Positions 22,201 through 34,431 of a stretch of DNA of 64,000 nt are shown piece after piece. The notes beneath the pieces are model-generated. The model saw only the letters and a program-made list of their open reading frames with translations. It searched no databases and was not told the origin of the DNA. Position 1 is the first letter of the stretch; each line of letters starts with the position of its first letter. The translations under genes were made by a program, and so were the position numbers. The stretch spans positions 3,429,346 to 3,493,345 of the forward strand of contig CM074761.1 of the NCBI GenBank assembly GCA_037355855.1, read 5' to 3'. Source of the DNA: Pseudo-nitzschia pungens. Lineage: Eukaryota; Bacillariophyta; Bacillariophyceae; Bacillariales; Bacillariaceae.

Positions 22201-24319
22201 AGGAAGTTGATCTTTCCCAAATTGATCGTCGAGTCAGCTCAGTTTCATCGGTGAAGAAATGACCAAAACAGAAGATCATTTCTCGAAATGTTCTTCGTGT
22301 CGTTTTCTCTTCGATAGAACAGAACGAAGGTTCCTCAGTGTAAGCCAAGAATGTGTGTTGCTTGTTTCTTGTATGTTTGGAAGAGCCGTCAGGGTATTGT
22401 ACAACTCTTGAATGTGTCAAAACAAGAGATATCGCTTGAAATAGTTTTTTTCTTGACGATGGGTTGACAATTCGTGCTTGAAGCTGGCGGATGATTTGCA
22501 TCCCATATAAGCTGACTCTCGTATCCGAATTGAGAATAACGGCATGTGAAGACACTAAAATCCTCGACACCATTGATTGAATAGTCACCAGTGTTGTTAA
22601 CTCGAGATCACAGCATGAGACTATTGCATGTGCAAACACCATGCCTCGGATTTGACGTTGTGTCAACTGTTCATTAAATTCCGAAATAGATAATCTTGGA
22701 TCAGTCCTAGGAGCAGAGAACAGGAGACTCCGGCAAATCATAACGAAATCAAGTTCTCTGTTTTGTTCATCTATACACGCAAGTTTTGCAACAATATTGC
22801 ATTGAGTCTTCAGCAAATCGAAATCTTGGGGATAATCGGAAGAATCCAATATTACGTGGTCTACCAGACATTCTCGAAAAGGTATCAGAATGTCTTTCTT
22901 CACTGACTGAAGTTTGAGAAGCAATGAGAAGATGCTACGACGCACTCTGTCGCGATTGTCCGCATTACAGTTGTGTCGATCTTTGTCGCCAACTGCAACG
23001 CCTTCGTCTTTTTCTCGCATAATCAACTTATCAGCTATTCGTAATGCAAAAGAGATCGCTTTGTGTTGGAGGTCGTCTGACAGAGTTGAAATAATTTGAA
23101 CGAGAAGGACCTGTACCTGGGCAAAGAATTTCTCTAAGTCTAGTTCAACCGTGCAACGTAGTGGAATCAGCAGAATATCCACCGAAATGTCAACCAATGA
23201 TCCCAACAAACGCTGGCGAAGAACCACTGTTGATAGATGAGAAGATTCCGTTACCTCGGCAATACTTTCGCAGTTATCGCCAACAAGTTCTTTCAATTTG
23301 GATAGTTGTGGTGCCGAAAACAGTCCCGATTCCATAAGCGAGCCGTTCGAAATCATGCCAAATATTCTATCGCGGTACAAAGGATTGTCCTTTGGGAGGA
23401 CGATCATTACCAAGTCAAACGTCAAGAGTTGCAAGCCAAGCTTGTGAAGTTCGCACGCATGCGATTGATTTTGTTTCCTCCGTCGTTCGTCGATTAGTTC
23501 CTCTATGACGATCAAGTATTCCTCTACAAAGATTTCTTCATTTTTCGTGCTACTTCTAATCGTCTCATCGAAAATCGTTGCCACAGACAGCATGTCAGAG
23601 ATATCCGTTTTCTCCAATAATGCAAGTTCGGTTCTGACTGAGTCAACTGCTACACGTGCATCATCGGCACTGTCAACGTAACGAATCAGGGCTTGTAGGG
23701 CAATGTGAAGATTGGTTTCTGGTACTCTCGGCAAAATTCCAAGGACGAAAAGAAAAAAGTCCCTTGTGCCCATAATCTTCTTCTGGGAGTCATCTTCGTC
23801 TTGAAAAGATGAGAAAAACCCCAATATCTGTGCCAAGCAGTTTGTATCATTTTCAAACACTTCTCTCAGGCACGAAATGATTTCTTTCTTCATACTTTTG
23901 GAGTGTCCATCACACCGCGTGTCATTGTCGCTGTCACTTCCACAAGCTATGCGTGTTACGGCCGGAAGAAATTCAAGCACGATCTGTCGGCAGGCAGCTG
24001 TTTCGACGCAGCGCAGGGTCGACAATACGTGTCCGCAAACTAGGTCCATGCAATCGACAGGGTTGAGGTTTGATAGAACGCGACAAAACAGGAGGCGGAG
24101 GTAATCTTCGGGCAGGGTCCTGTTTCGCCCGTTCCCGGCATCCGCATCTTCCGTTTGCATGTCGTGTGCTTCTAGGGCGTCCCATTTTCGTAAAAAGGTA
24201 TGAATGGCTTCCAGAATTTGTTTGTAATTGGAAGACGTTGAGGAAGATGTAATGCTCTCCTCGGCCCGCTTCACCGATAGCCTCAACCCGAGTTCGATCT
24301 TTTCTTTCTTTGAATTCAT
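19294..24319 (-). CDS. FANCD2: FANCD2-like Fanconi anaemia DNA-repair protein
   Basis: Three exons, 24319-22130, 22034-21516 and 21438-19294, give 1617 aa. The introns are 22035-22129 (95 bp) and 21439-21515 (77 bp), both GT-AG in phase 0. The protein is made of helical repeats throughout and ends in an acidic Ser/Asp/Glu tail. By memory of the family, matching segments occur in order: the N-terminal region with RTELALL (compare SELREKL), FDLVMI, the spliced segment KLARLYLKEANVRFF, LTPTSYPVFF and the LLDIFG helix near the end, then the acidic tail. FANCD2 pairs with FANCI and clamps DNA at interstrand crosslinks after monoubiquitination. Whether the acceptor lysine is kept cannot be decided by eye. 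Confidence 0.82.
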
Positions 24320-26512
24320 TGCAAAATATGCATCAAGAATCTCAAACCTATGGAGAGTGCCAGTTTATCCACTTTCTTCTTGTTCTTGACTTGGGACAGC
24401 ACATCGGTTTGATGGTATGTTCGCAATATTATATTGACTGAAAATTATTGTATCGGGTTCTGCTTTGGTTGTAACCGAATCAATGCGGCAGATTTGATCC
24501 ATTGCAGATGCTTTTGAGACGCTATATTCTCTATCTGGTTGGTGACCTGGTGAGTATTTGCAGGTCTTCCCATCAACCTGTTGACATCTGGTACCTGATA
24601 TAGACAGTGAACTGCTGGCGGATCTGCTCCGATCGACCAGCATCAAACCATCTCAGCAAGAACTCCAGAAAAACATTCGTCGATAGTCGTCGAGAGCTTT
24701 CCGTTTTTCGCCGTCGACGATGATGATGTTATCCTCATATCGTAAGATTACTCATACCGGTACGTACAAGTAAGATTACGTCCCTCGTAAGTGTAGGTAA
24801 GTTACGAAGAAATACCAGGAACAAAGAAAAACATAGTTAACCTTTTTTTTTACAGATTTCCCCTTAGTAAGGGATGTCATCACTCACCCAAGTAACGAGT
24901 AAAGTCTCTATTAAAAGTTAGAGTCTACTGGCAGAGTATCAGCGTTGAATGGTAGTAACAACTAGCATTGGGAGTAAGTAAGAGGAAGAAGGAAATTAAA
25001 AGTGCGTATCGCATGACATCACCCATGCTGTCATCACAATGTTCACTGATTGCAAGAAAAGCGATGGCGGCACCAGGAAGCAAACCTCTTTTAAACGAGA
25101 TGAGCATTGATGATGGAAGTCGCGTCAATGCTATCGACTACCCCGGTGATGAACAGGCTAGATTGTGATGAGTGGTGTACAGGTCTCCCGCCACTCCACT
25201 TGACTTCTGCATCGTCTTCATAACCTAATAACATCTAAAACCCATTTTGGACATTAACGTTACTGTTCTGTGCTTTTAGCATTACTCACATCATTACTCT
25301 CTTCCTCTTAGCAATCCCTCTCGGTCGTCTAACAAACATTAGTTTCCGTGAGGAAACTATGAAACAGGCGGCATGCTATGATGTTTTACAGCGATGACAC
25401 GTTCGACCATTGTTCGCAACCGAGCATGGCTTCGCACATGCCTTTTGCTGAAAATGTCGAGAACTGTTGCAAAAAGTTAATGCTATCGCACACCATGTCG
25501 TGGAACCAAACATTTTCCTCGCAACAAACTATATCTGGCATCGCCACGAAGGGATGGTATGCATATGTGGGAAGTTTATCCGTGAAACTGCAGCGACTCA
25601 TAAACATGGATTGAAGCAGAATCCAGCTTTGGTCTTCACAGTAATCGGAACCAGGGTTCTGATTGTACCGCCATGACTTCAGTATTTGTCAGCGCTTTCT
25701 ATTATGGTACCTCTCCGTCCTCCAGAACATTCAAAGGGGAATGAGATACCAACTTCGGACCCAAGGTCTCCTCGAGAATTGCAAAACCTATGATCTCGCA
25801 CAGAATGGATGTATTACCGAACCCATGTGAAGATCAATATTATGCTTGTACCCAGCATCACATGAATAGTCGTGATCACCATTACACATTTGGTACAAAC
25901 TGCGAGTGCTTTATACGATTCAGGTGATGTCAATTCTAAAAGCAAGGCAACAAGGATACAGTAGTCTCTCGTTGGTTACGTTATGAGCTCTTCTTTTCGG
26001 TCAAATTGATAGAACTATCGCTGTTTGGATGGAGTTGCATCAGCTAGCCACCTTCAGTTCACCTACTTGTTGTTGCAGATATGTGAACTCTTCGCTGAAA
26101 TTCACCAAGTGATGTGAATCAAAACAATTTAGTTCGTACAAAGAAGCATAATAGATAAGGCTACTTATAATAAAATACCATACCAAAAGGCAATGAAATC
26201 ATAGATTAGATCTTGCACGCACGACGATTGAACGTATTTGACCACTTAGTATATAATTCCATTGCTTGGGACATATCTAGTGAGCAATGCAGGATGCTTT
26301 GATCAGCAGTTCCCGTTGCTTTGTTATTGGATGTCAAAAACTAGATTGATTGATTCCGAAAAATGTGTGTGTGCTTGGGATAATGGCGGAATGAGGGTGA
26401 GGGATGGTGAAACCATTAAACAATTGAAGCAGAATTTTTGGCCGAGGAAAAAGATCTTGTAGATCGAAGGCGCAAAGAAGGCAATGACTTGAAAAACGAA
26501 TCATCAGATGAT
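24320..26512. other. Intergenic, no supported gene
   Basis: This 2.2-kb space holds the FANCD2 promoter region. Around 24740-24810 it is dense in GTAAG and TACGTAC stretches. A 78-codon ORF at 25378-25614 (plus) and others of similar size show no family resemblance or presequence and are not called. Confidence 0.55.
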
Positions 26513-27337
26513 TCAGGATTTCGGCCTGAGCGGCAGCAGTATTCTTGAAGAACTTCCAAGAGAGAGTGAATACCGAGGTGGTCGTGATAATTTAGTTTGC
26601 CCAGAAGGCTCCAAAGAGACTTGACGGGGTTCGTTTCCTTTCCCATTCGTAAAAGTCGGAACTTTCGAAGATGAAAGGGCAACTGCAGCTTCGAGGAAGA
26701 TTCGTTCTTCGCTCGAAAGTGAGCTCCCCGAAGAAGAATGGAATGCGGTATTTTCAATTCGAATGCGTTTCAAGGGCTTGTCTTCTGGCTTTTCGTGTTT
26801 GCTACCCTCCTTCTCCCTTTTTTTTCGTTCTTGGATTTTCTCTTTATACTGCCGCACAACTTCTTTCCTTCGTATGGTTTTCATATCAGTTATATTTTTG
26901 GTAATAGGTGGGAGAACCCCTTTGTAGATCGATCCTAAACGTGGAGGCTTTGCCAAAGGCATACCGACTGGGAGGTTCAATACCTTTATCACTTGACCCT
27001 TAATGTGGCTCACCTGTGCCGGATGGATAGTGTTGAACACTTCGCTGTTGTTAAAGTAGACGCCCGATCTTAGCATTGTGTTCGAAGGATTGGTCTTGGT
27101 GTTCAGATGGCAGCTAGTGCGTATATTGCTGTGAAATCTAGGGCCTCTTTCTTCCTTGTGCTCTACACTTTCCTTATCGACAAAGCCGTGAACGACGCAT
27201 GAAGTATATGGATTCTTCGACACAGCTATTCTACCTGAATGGCATTTCGAAGTGCAGTCAATGCGGAACAAACATTCCTTGCTCGTCGCACTGCGAAACC
27301 GTGGCGATAAAGTGACGGTCTGATCTATCTGACCCAT
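26513..27337 (-). CDS. Hypothetical basic protein
   Basis: This is 274 aa from the ATG at 27337 and is not recognised. The first half is polar with several Cys and His but no clear zinc motif. The middle has the segment LNLPVGMPLAKPPRLGSIY, then a long charged helix (residues about 150-200, rich in R, K, E) containing RRKEVVRQYKEKIQERKKRE and ending in PLKRIRIE, a plausible nuclear localisation signal. The C-terminus is Ser/Pro rich. The length of the open frame and the structured charged helix argue for a real gene, but there is no homology evidence. Confidence 0.5.
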   Translation of the reverse strand: MGQIDQTVTLSPRFRSATSKECLFRIDCTSKCHSGRIAVSKNPYTSCVVHGFVDKESVEHKEERGPRFHSNIRTSCHLNTKTNPSNTMLRSGVYFNNSEVFNTIHPAQVSHIKGQVIKVLNLPVGMPLAKPPRLGSIYKGVLPPITKNITDMKTIRRKEVVRQYKEKIQERKKREKEGSKHEKPEDKPLKRIRIENTAFHSSSGSSLSSEERIFLEAAVALSSSKVPTFTNGKGNEPRQVSLEPSGQTKLSRPPRYSLSLGSSSRILLPLRPKS

Positions 27338-28671
27338 GACGATAAGCAAACACTTCGAATCAAGAAGACTTTGTTCTTTGTAAGCCAGGCCATGAGAGTG
27401 GTTGCTAAAATTGTTAGTGACTATTGTCCGCGCGCGAGAGCCATGTTTCGAAAGAGTCCGCGTCCTGTTACGGAATAGAATTGTTTTCTTTGTGGGAGCT
27501 CTTCCTGGAAAGAATCATTATTTGCAGTATTTGACAGTACAGTACGAGTACCATGCTGCCGTCAGAGCATCGATTGTTGCAGTTGGCAATGAGAGAACAA
27601 GTCGATCGTCAGTGGATGGGGATAGCAGTGCATCTGTACTACCCGGTAACCAGGGAGTAAAGAGAGAAGAGAGCCAAAAAAAGTGGAACAAGGAAAGGAA
27701 TTCAAAAAGATGAGATGTAGGCTTAATTGTCATTCCCTTCACTTCCTAGTTTTAGGACAGATGATGTCACTCATTACTCTCGCGATTCAGCGAAGTATGC
27801 ATCGGTTCCCAATTAAAAGAAGAATATTTTGCCGATCTCTGACTTTAAGGGTTATATCCCTTGCTTGTTCTTTGCCGTATGAATATCAATCAGCTCACAG
27901 TTATGACGGTTACAATTCGAAGCTGTTGCCGGAATTTTGAGATTTGACGTCGCGTCCCAGTACAGGACTAAATCGTAGGTCTAACGGCGAAATGATGTGT
28001 GCGAAACTGGAAAGTGTTCCAACGACAAGGAGAACCCATCATGACGCCTCACTGTCAACTCCCATTGCTCTCTTGATTGATGGTTGATGGTTTCTCAGTT
28101 GCACGAGCTATCTGTTACATCTGGAAGTGAATCATTGCTACAAAATGTTAGGAAAAGCAGTTGAAACAATGATGAAAGGAGCAATTCTTAAGGTAGGTTT
28201 GAATCGCAAAGTTCCGCCAAATAATTCGTCATCATATTTTAATAATATACTTCGGTATTACGGTATGGTATTGACTCAATGGGACACATAAAAAATTCCT
28301 ATTTCTATTCCTTCAGGGGTCCGAACTGATGACAATAATGTAAGTATTGAATGCCATGCTTCGGCCTAAAGCCACCATCAAACTTTGTCTGACAGAGTGA
28401 GGATATGCATTGCATGTTAGTTTTCTGATTTGAAGTAGAATCTGGATGATTCGTGAACTCAGTGGTCTTCGGGCATTATGCACATCACCTTTCACATTGC
28501 CAGTACTTTTACCGATGCATTGCCGGCCTAACCTGAAATTTGGCGCAAACATTTTTCCACAGGGCGCCCCCAGAAAAATTAGATACGTGCTGAAACAACA
28601 CCTTGTCTCCACCGTGATCTTTTAAAAAACAAAGCGGAGATCAATCGCATTTGCACCGTGTGAAAAATGTA
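27338..28671. other. Intergenic, no supported gene
   Basis: This 1.3-kb space lies between two minus-strand genes. Short ORFs only; nothing resembles a known family and no repeat stands out. Confidence 0.55.
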
Positions 28672-29751
28672 TCAATCATTCTCCTCGGTGTCTTGGTCAG
28701 TGATAAAATTTCCAAATTTATCAATTTTCGGTTCCTCTCGTCCATCAGAATCATATCCTTCAACATAATCCTCATCTTCATCTTCAACAATGAAGTTTCC
28801 AAATTTGTCGACTTTCAATTCTTCCTGTTCCTCTGAATCGTAACGTCCATAATATTCCTCATCGTCACTTGGCGGAAGCTCACCAGGCAATCCATGCTCT
28901 CTGTTCCAAGCAGAGTCTTCTGCGTTGTCATCGACCTCGTACTCACCATTCGGGCGGTTGTGCTTATCTTGTTGACTAGTAGACGGTTTATTTTGAGCCA
29001 TTTCTAACCATTCGTTTTGTTTTGTGATTACTTCTTCTGCGTCTTTGCACGACGCATACATATCTAGCACATCACGATTAATTTTGAAAAATTCCTCTCC
29101 ATACGAAAATTCTTTCATGACCTCTCGTGCTGCATCCTCCTTCCCACAAATATACAAAGTCGCAGCGCAAGCCTCAGCGCAAGTCAACTTGAACGGCCGT
29201 CCATAGTTAACGTTGTTTGCCGCTACCATGAAAGGAAGGAGCCGATGATGGCCAGATGCCATCTGCCGAAACGGTATCTCTTGCAAACGGGCCCACGAAC
29301 AATCAATCAATGAAATACCACTTTTTTCAAGAATTTCCAAGTCCGCAGGACTCACAGGGATCTTTGCCTTCGGGCTCAAAACAATACCCCGAAAGGATTG
29401 CTTCAAAGGCATTCGTTCAAAAATTCCCCTCCTAGCAAGTTTCGCCCCTGTGCACCTCTTAGGATCGCACTGTTCGAAATCCCACATGCGCAAACGTAAT
29501 CCCTTTAGTGCATTCTTCAAAATTGGAGGCGGGGCACCTCCAATTTCATGGCAAAAGGCAATTGCACCCGCATCGGAGATATCTTCGTTCCGACGTCTGA
29601 TATCTTGCTCGCCAACATCAAAGCCAGCTCCTTTACGGATATGTTGCCGATGGCCTCCTTTACTTCGTTGTGATTTTCCACCTTTACCGCCCGTGGATCG
29701 TTTGCTCCCGCTGTTACCTCCGCTTGGTCTATTTGGTTTGTTCTTCCCCAT
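28672..29751 (-). CDS. TSR3: 18S rRNA aminocarboxypropyltransferase Tsr3
   Basis: This is 359 aa from the ATG at 29751. After a Gly/Ser/Lys-rich N-terminus comes the Tsr3 core: RMWDFEQCDPKRCTGAKLAR, FRGIVLSPKAK, the SPAD stretch, LIDCSWARL, RLLPFMVAANNVNYG, the EACAATLYI helix and a final NEWLEMA. The C-terminal tail is acidic and contains two similar copies of a KFGNFI(V/T)-(D/E) block. Tsr3 transfers the aminocarboxypropyl group from S-adenosylmethionine to a modified uridine of 18S rRNA in the last steps of small-subunit maturation in the cytoplasm. Core motifs are intact and no intron is needed. Confidence 0.93.
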   Translation of the reverse strand: MGKNKPNRPSGGNSGSKRSTGGKGGKSQRSKGGHRQHIRKGAGFDVGEQDIRRRNEDISDAGAIAFCHEIGGAPPPILKNALKGLRLRMWDFEQCDPKRCTGAKLARRGIFERMPLKQSFRGIVLSPKAKIPVSPADLEILEKSGISLIDCSWARLQEIPFRQMASGHHRLLPFMVAANNVNYGRPFKLTCAEACAATLYICGKEDAAREVMKEFSYGEEFFKINRDVLDMYASCKDAEEVITKQNEWLEMAQNKPSTSQQDKHNRPNGEYEVDDNAEDSAWNREHGLPGELPPSDDEEYYGRYDSEEQEELKVDKFGNFIVEDEDEDYVEGYDSDGREEPKIDKFGNFITDQDTEEND

Positions 29752-31280
29752 GATCGACCTCTGATGTGTTTCACTATTGCGAGAACCCGATGTACTCGTC
29801 CCACATTTAGAACTGCAGGGTAGTAACACTTGGGTAAGTTACCGGGTTCAACATTACGTTTGGTATCCGTCGATGATCGTATTCAGTCGGGTTTTTGCCA
29901 AAAATAGTAGTACCCCGGGATGTTCAGTGGTTGTGCTTGTAGCGTCGGAGTATGAAACGGAGAAAATTCCAAATCGAATGAGTCCAACAAGAGCTGATGA
30001 CCGCAAATTTGTAAAAGAAGTAAATCTCAGTTTGAACTATTTCGAAGAACTTCTATTCTGCGATGCATCTTTGCCCTTGAACTGAGCAACCTATCATGCC
30101 CTCACTATCGACCGATCCTATTGTACCTCTAGGGGAGTATCTATTAGTATCTGATTGCATGCAATAGCGCTTGGGTAGAACTACCTCTATAGACTCACTG
30201 TTTCCAAGCACTCCGATTGCTGTTATTATTATTCTTGTTGCTGCTCTTCTTGTTGTTGTTGTTATCCTATCCTCTCTATTGCTGACAGGCAATATCAACA
30301 AAGTACAACTATCAACAAAGTACAACTAGTACAAACGGGCCTACTATTAATAATAGTTCTACTAGTACTATGAAAGTGAGCTAACAATGCTAGATATTAG
30401 TAGTAACAACTCTAAGCTACTTACGAGTGACACCCAACTTACTATCAATCCAGTCAGGAAAGCAGCAGGGAGGGCAAGAAACAGGATATAGAAAGCAGCA
30501 GCAGACCATCAGGTGTCCAAAGTGAAAGTACATTTTCTTGGGCCCATTCACCCGCTGCTGTATTCGTGAGGACCAACAACAACAACACATGCATGTTGCC
30601 ATGTTTCCTCCGTCGAATAAGCTAAGAAATGAATTGACCGTTGTCACACTTTGCACAATGTGTTACAATGGGATACGGATGATTTTTTTTACCAAGAAAA
30701 ATTGAAACGAAGTAAGGGTAAAGTTAATCTAACTGTAACCTTACGACGTGTAATGAAGATGCATTGTAGATCTTTCAAGGACGAACTCGAACACGCCCGT
30801 CCGAATAGGTAAGGTTACGAGTAGTTGCAAGAATGGTAATTAATAACATACAGTAATTACGATGCTTTGTCCAAGCGAAGGTGAAAAGATGCGAAAGAAA
30901 AAATGTCCTCGTGGTGAGAAGAACGGCATTACGTGTCACCCCGCTAAATAAACAAAATTACTTTGTACTACGTAATAGCCTTACGTGTACCCTTACTTTG
31001 AAAAGGTCACTGTTGACGTAACAATGAGAGCTTTTGACCCGAAGGCAGAGATTTTTTCAACATTGGGGCGCATCGACATGAATGCTGAACCTCCGTACTC
31101 GTCTCTTTTCTCATGCTCATTCTCATCTCAAAACAATCCGGTCATCCAGCAGTAGCCATATAACAATTTATGCCATTGCTACTTCAACAATCGGTGATAG
31201 ATTTCAGAGCGATTTCAACACTTACGCATTAGATACCTAAGGAAACGCTGGGTGTGCAAACGAAACTCGAAGGCACTCGA
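29752..31280. other. Divergent intergenic region with simple repeats
   Basis: This 1.5-kb space lies between TSR3 (minus) and the next plus-strand gene. It contains a TTG/TTA trinucleotide stretch at about 30222-30262, a 17-bp unit repeated exactly twice (30293-30309 and 30310-30326), and the exact words GTAACCTTAC at 30735-30744 and GTAAGGTTAC at 30809-30818. No gene is seen. Confidence 0.6.
30293..30326. repeat. 17-bp direct repeat, two copies
   Basis: The unit TATCAACAAAGTACAAC occurs twice in a row without change. Confidence 0.9.
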
Positions 31281-32174
31281 ATGACGATAATTTCAATTTT
31301 TAACATTTTCCTAGCCGTTGCCTGCAGCAATGCTTGCAATGCGCTACAAATCCTTCCTTTCGAACGTACCGGGAATCGTTTTGCCTCGATTTCTATCGGT
31401 CCTGTTCGACCTGCGTTTTTCGAACTGCAAGCCAACCAAGTCGAAGAAATGGTGACAGAGATCGAGACGAACAATGAGAAGGAGGAAGCCACACTAACGC
31501 TACAGGGCAAGATGTCCATTGCTTCGAACGAGCTCCGAAAGACTTCGTTGGAAGACGTTTCCTCGTTCTTTCGAGCGCAGGAGAATCGCGATCTGCTAGT
31601 TACCGGCGGCGGCGAACGCCCTTGCACCGAAGTCAGGGCAACGCCAGAGAAGCTCGGTAACTGGAAGAGTCAGTGCGCTGTCCTCGGTGCTTGCGAGCCC
31701 ACTGAGAACGATTCGATCCTCTCCGTTATCACTGGCGGTATCCAATTCCCCGGCCTGAAGGTGTCGAGCAGTTCTTTGATCGGGGTCAAGTATATTGAAA
31801 TGGAACGACAGAGTCCTCGGTACGAATTCGTTCTCATCTCCGACGAACAAACGGTGTCGGGTCTTCCACCGGCCGTTTGGATTTTCCGCAAACTGACGGG
31901 AGCGGACGAAAAAGGAAGTGGCGACAACTCTAAAGCGAAATCGTTAACCACCGTTACCTTCGAAGAGAAAGACAATGGAAATGTTGTCTTTCGCACCGAA
32001 GGATTTCTGAGCATCGATATCTCATTCCCGAAAATCCTGCTGAAAATCCTCCCGGGCGACAAGAAAACAATCGAGGAAAAGGGTGGAAAATCTATCGTAA
32101 AAGCTTTGGATAAAGATGTGATGCAATCGATGAAGGCTTTGGAAAAGGCATATTTGGAAAAGTTTCGTTTCTAA
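31281..32174 (+). CDS. Signal-peptide protein, unknown function
   Basis: This is 297 aa from the ATG at 31281. A signal peptide covers about residues 1-22 (ends ACNA, then LQILPF). It lacks the usual Phe directly after the cleavage site, so ER/secreted and plastid locations are both possible. The rest has a Glu-rich helix near residues 55-100, then a mixed beta-rich region (GLKVSSSSLIGVKYIEM, YEFVLISDEQ, VWIFRKL, TVTFEEKDNGNVVFR) that could form an antiparallel sheet of the lipid-binding START/SRPBCC type. This is a visual guess; the family is not recognised. The C-terminus is a Lys-rich helix. Single exon. Confidence 0.7.
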   Translation: MTIISIFNIFLAVACSNACNALQILPFERTGNRFASISIGPVRPAFFELQANQVEEMVTEIETNNEKEEATLTLQGKMSIASNELRKTSLEDVSSFFRAQENRDLLVTGGGERPCTEVRATPEKLGNWKSQCAVLGACEPTENDSILSVITGGIQFPGLKVSSSSLIGVKYIEMERQSPRYEFVLISDEQTVSGLPPAVWIFRKLTGADEKGSGDNSKAKSLTTVTFEEKDNGNVVFRTEGFLSIDISFPKILLKILPGDKKTIEEKGGKSIVKALDKDVMQSMKALEKAYLEKFRF

Positions 32175-32670
32175 AAAATGTTCGGAACGCACAAAAACTT
32201 TGTATTTTCGTCCTCCGAAGCATCCACTGAGCGTTGACCTCGATGTTCCCCAAACTTTCTCGAAGAGCAGGATTTGCGTTGGGACTAAGGAATGCGTTGA
32301 TTGCGAGGAGTTGCCATTCAGCTATTGAAGGTGCGATAGAGAAAAGACGAACCAGATGGACCTAACCGTTTTTATCTTGGATTTATCTTCGGCATCCCCA
32401 TTTTTGCCATGCATTTGTACGAGTTGGCCATGGGAATAGAAAGCCACCATTTATTTTATTCCGATCGCCTTCTGTTTTGCACACAAATAATCTCGCCCTG
32501 TGCGATGGTTTGAGTCCACTTTACGTCCGCGAGTTCTACAGTGACTATCCGCTAGATTTTCTCAATCGACTGTAATATTATAATATCATTCTGTTTATTT
32601 TTATTATTTATGCTCTTCTGCACATTATGAACAATTTTTGAGATGACTTCGGCAATGTTTTCGGGAGACA
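32175..32670. other. Convergent intergenic, no gene seen
   Basis: About 500 bp between two convergent stop codons. It is AT-rich near 32560-32630 and shows no ORF of note. Confidence 0.6.
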
Positions 32671-33473
32671 TTATGCCAACACAAGGCTATTATCTTCGTT
32701 GTTGACCTTGTCGGTGTGGTACTTGGTAGAAAGTTGTTCATACCTTTCAATCAATTTCTCTTGGAGTTCAAGACATTCCGTTTTGACATCACTGTCTGGG
32801 AGTTCTTTGATGGCTTCCATTATGCTACTGGTACTGAGATACTTATTTCGTTTGCGGTAGGTATTGACACCCCATAGCTCGTGCATCGTGTTGATGTCAT
32901 GAGGAATGCTTAAAAAGAAAGATACATGAAAGAAACAAAAACAAAAACTGGTTAGATCGGGCTGTTCCGTTACTATCGAAAATTTTTGTTCACACAGGAA
33001 AACTGTTGCAAATATATCCCATCAGTTTGAGACCACAGAACGCACCCTTGTGCCGAAGTTGCCTGGTAGCCAAAGAAATACCAACATTTGTTCCAACCAC
33101 CCCACACTATGCTACTGATGCACATCATGCATGGTTCATGAGTGGCAAGAAAGATAGAACTTTGGGCAATCGGGCCTCTGTCCTTTGCAGGAGTATTTTC
33201 GGACCATGAGACGATGCACTTTACCTCTGCATGGAAGGTAGGGCATTGGGATTCCGCATTGGTATCAGCGTGCATGCAATTGAAATCTGAGTCAATGATT
33301 GCCGCTCCAAACATTTTGTTTCCGGTTTCAACCCCCTTCTCGGTCAATGGAATAATATCATTTTCGATAATCTTTAACATCTTCAAGAGTTGCCCGGGTG
33401 TTGCTTCCAGGGGAGGCCTTGGATTTTCGGTGACCTCGACACCCTCGAATCTGGTCATGACATCAGAGCTCAT
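32671..33473 (-). CDS. CMP/dCMP-type (cytidine-like) deaminase
   Basis: Two exons, 33473-33046 and 32908-32671, flank an intron at 32909-33045 (GTGCGT to AAG, 137 bp) and give 221 aa. Splicing creates QGIPHDINTMHELWGVNTYR, while reading through ends early. The zinc deaminase motif is complete: H81-A-E83 (HAEVKC) and P-C115-MM-C118 (HEPCMMC). Such enzymes hydrolyse the amino group of a cytosine or related base. The substrate (free nucleotide, nucleoside, guanine or tRNA) cannot be set from the motifs; the IPHDIN/ELWGV C-terminal extension should place it in a subfamily by search. No targeting signal is seen, so the cytosol is likely. Confidence 0.88.
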
Positions 33474-34431
33474 GTTGCAATCTTGTATTTATCTTCGTTT
33501 CCAATCTTTAGTTGTTCCTGAAATAGCGAGAGTCGCAACTATTCGTCCCCTGTGAAATAAAAACACGCCAAGTGATATTGGATAGTACCGCAGCTGTTGA
33601 GGGCGTGCAAAAGACTTGTACCCATAGAATGCATGAGCTGTATGGCAATAAATCGATAATCACATGGGAAATAATGTCAGAATCAAAAGTAGGTTTGGAT
33701 AAGGGATGTCATGGTCTTGTCTGCCAACATGGCCACCATTATTTTTTCAATTATTGTTCGAAAGAATTCCAACCAGATTCATTTCGTCCAGGAAAGAACA
33801 GGTAACTACTGTCTTTTGCCTCGCTGTTCCAGTTCGAACGACTGAACGACTACCTCCTCCTACCTTACCCTTCAGTTATGTTCCGTATTTGGTTATGCAC
33901 CCGATCATTATTCAGTTCTGCTACTGGTGCCAAGTACGGTACTAACCGTTGACGACATGGTGAAAGTCTGAATGTGACAAGTAATGTTTGTTCGTTTGTA
34001 TTCCATTTAAAAATTCCGTGACATTCATCGGTAATTCATTAATTACCAGTATCTTACCGCACGAGCACAAATAATAATAGGAGTCCTAGGGTATGTAAAA
34101 GTATGTACCCGTACGTGCCGTTATCGTTATGAATAAAGTAAACCCTATCCCTCTACTAGCAAAAGCACCATTTTCGACTTGCACCACCAGAAAAAAACTG
34201 AAAATCTTCCGATCTTGAAGTGTCAACGGTCAACGATCATCGATCGGTATCTCAATCCATCAAAACAAGAAAACCTCTTTCCCTAACGAATTACGTAACC
34301 TTACCGGTACCAGTTACCATACCTGGAACTGTATGATACATACGGGATTGTTTGGAGGGAAAGAATCAATCAATCATGAACATGCAGACACAAGTTCTTC
34401 CGTTACAGAGGGGAAAAAGCGAATAAAAATA
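33474..34431. other. Divergent intergenic region
   Basis: This 0.96-kb space between the deaminase (minus) and the lumenal protein (plus) should hold both promoters. It contains an exact GTAACCTTAC word at 34296-34305, in the sequence TTACGTAACCTTACCGGTACC. No gene is seen. Confidence 0.6.
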
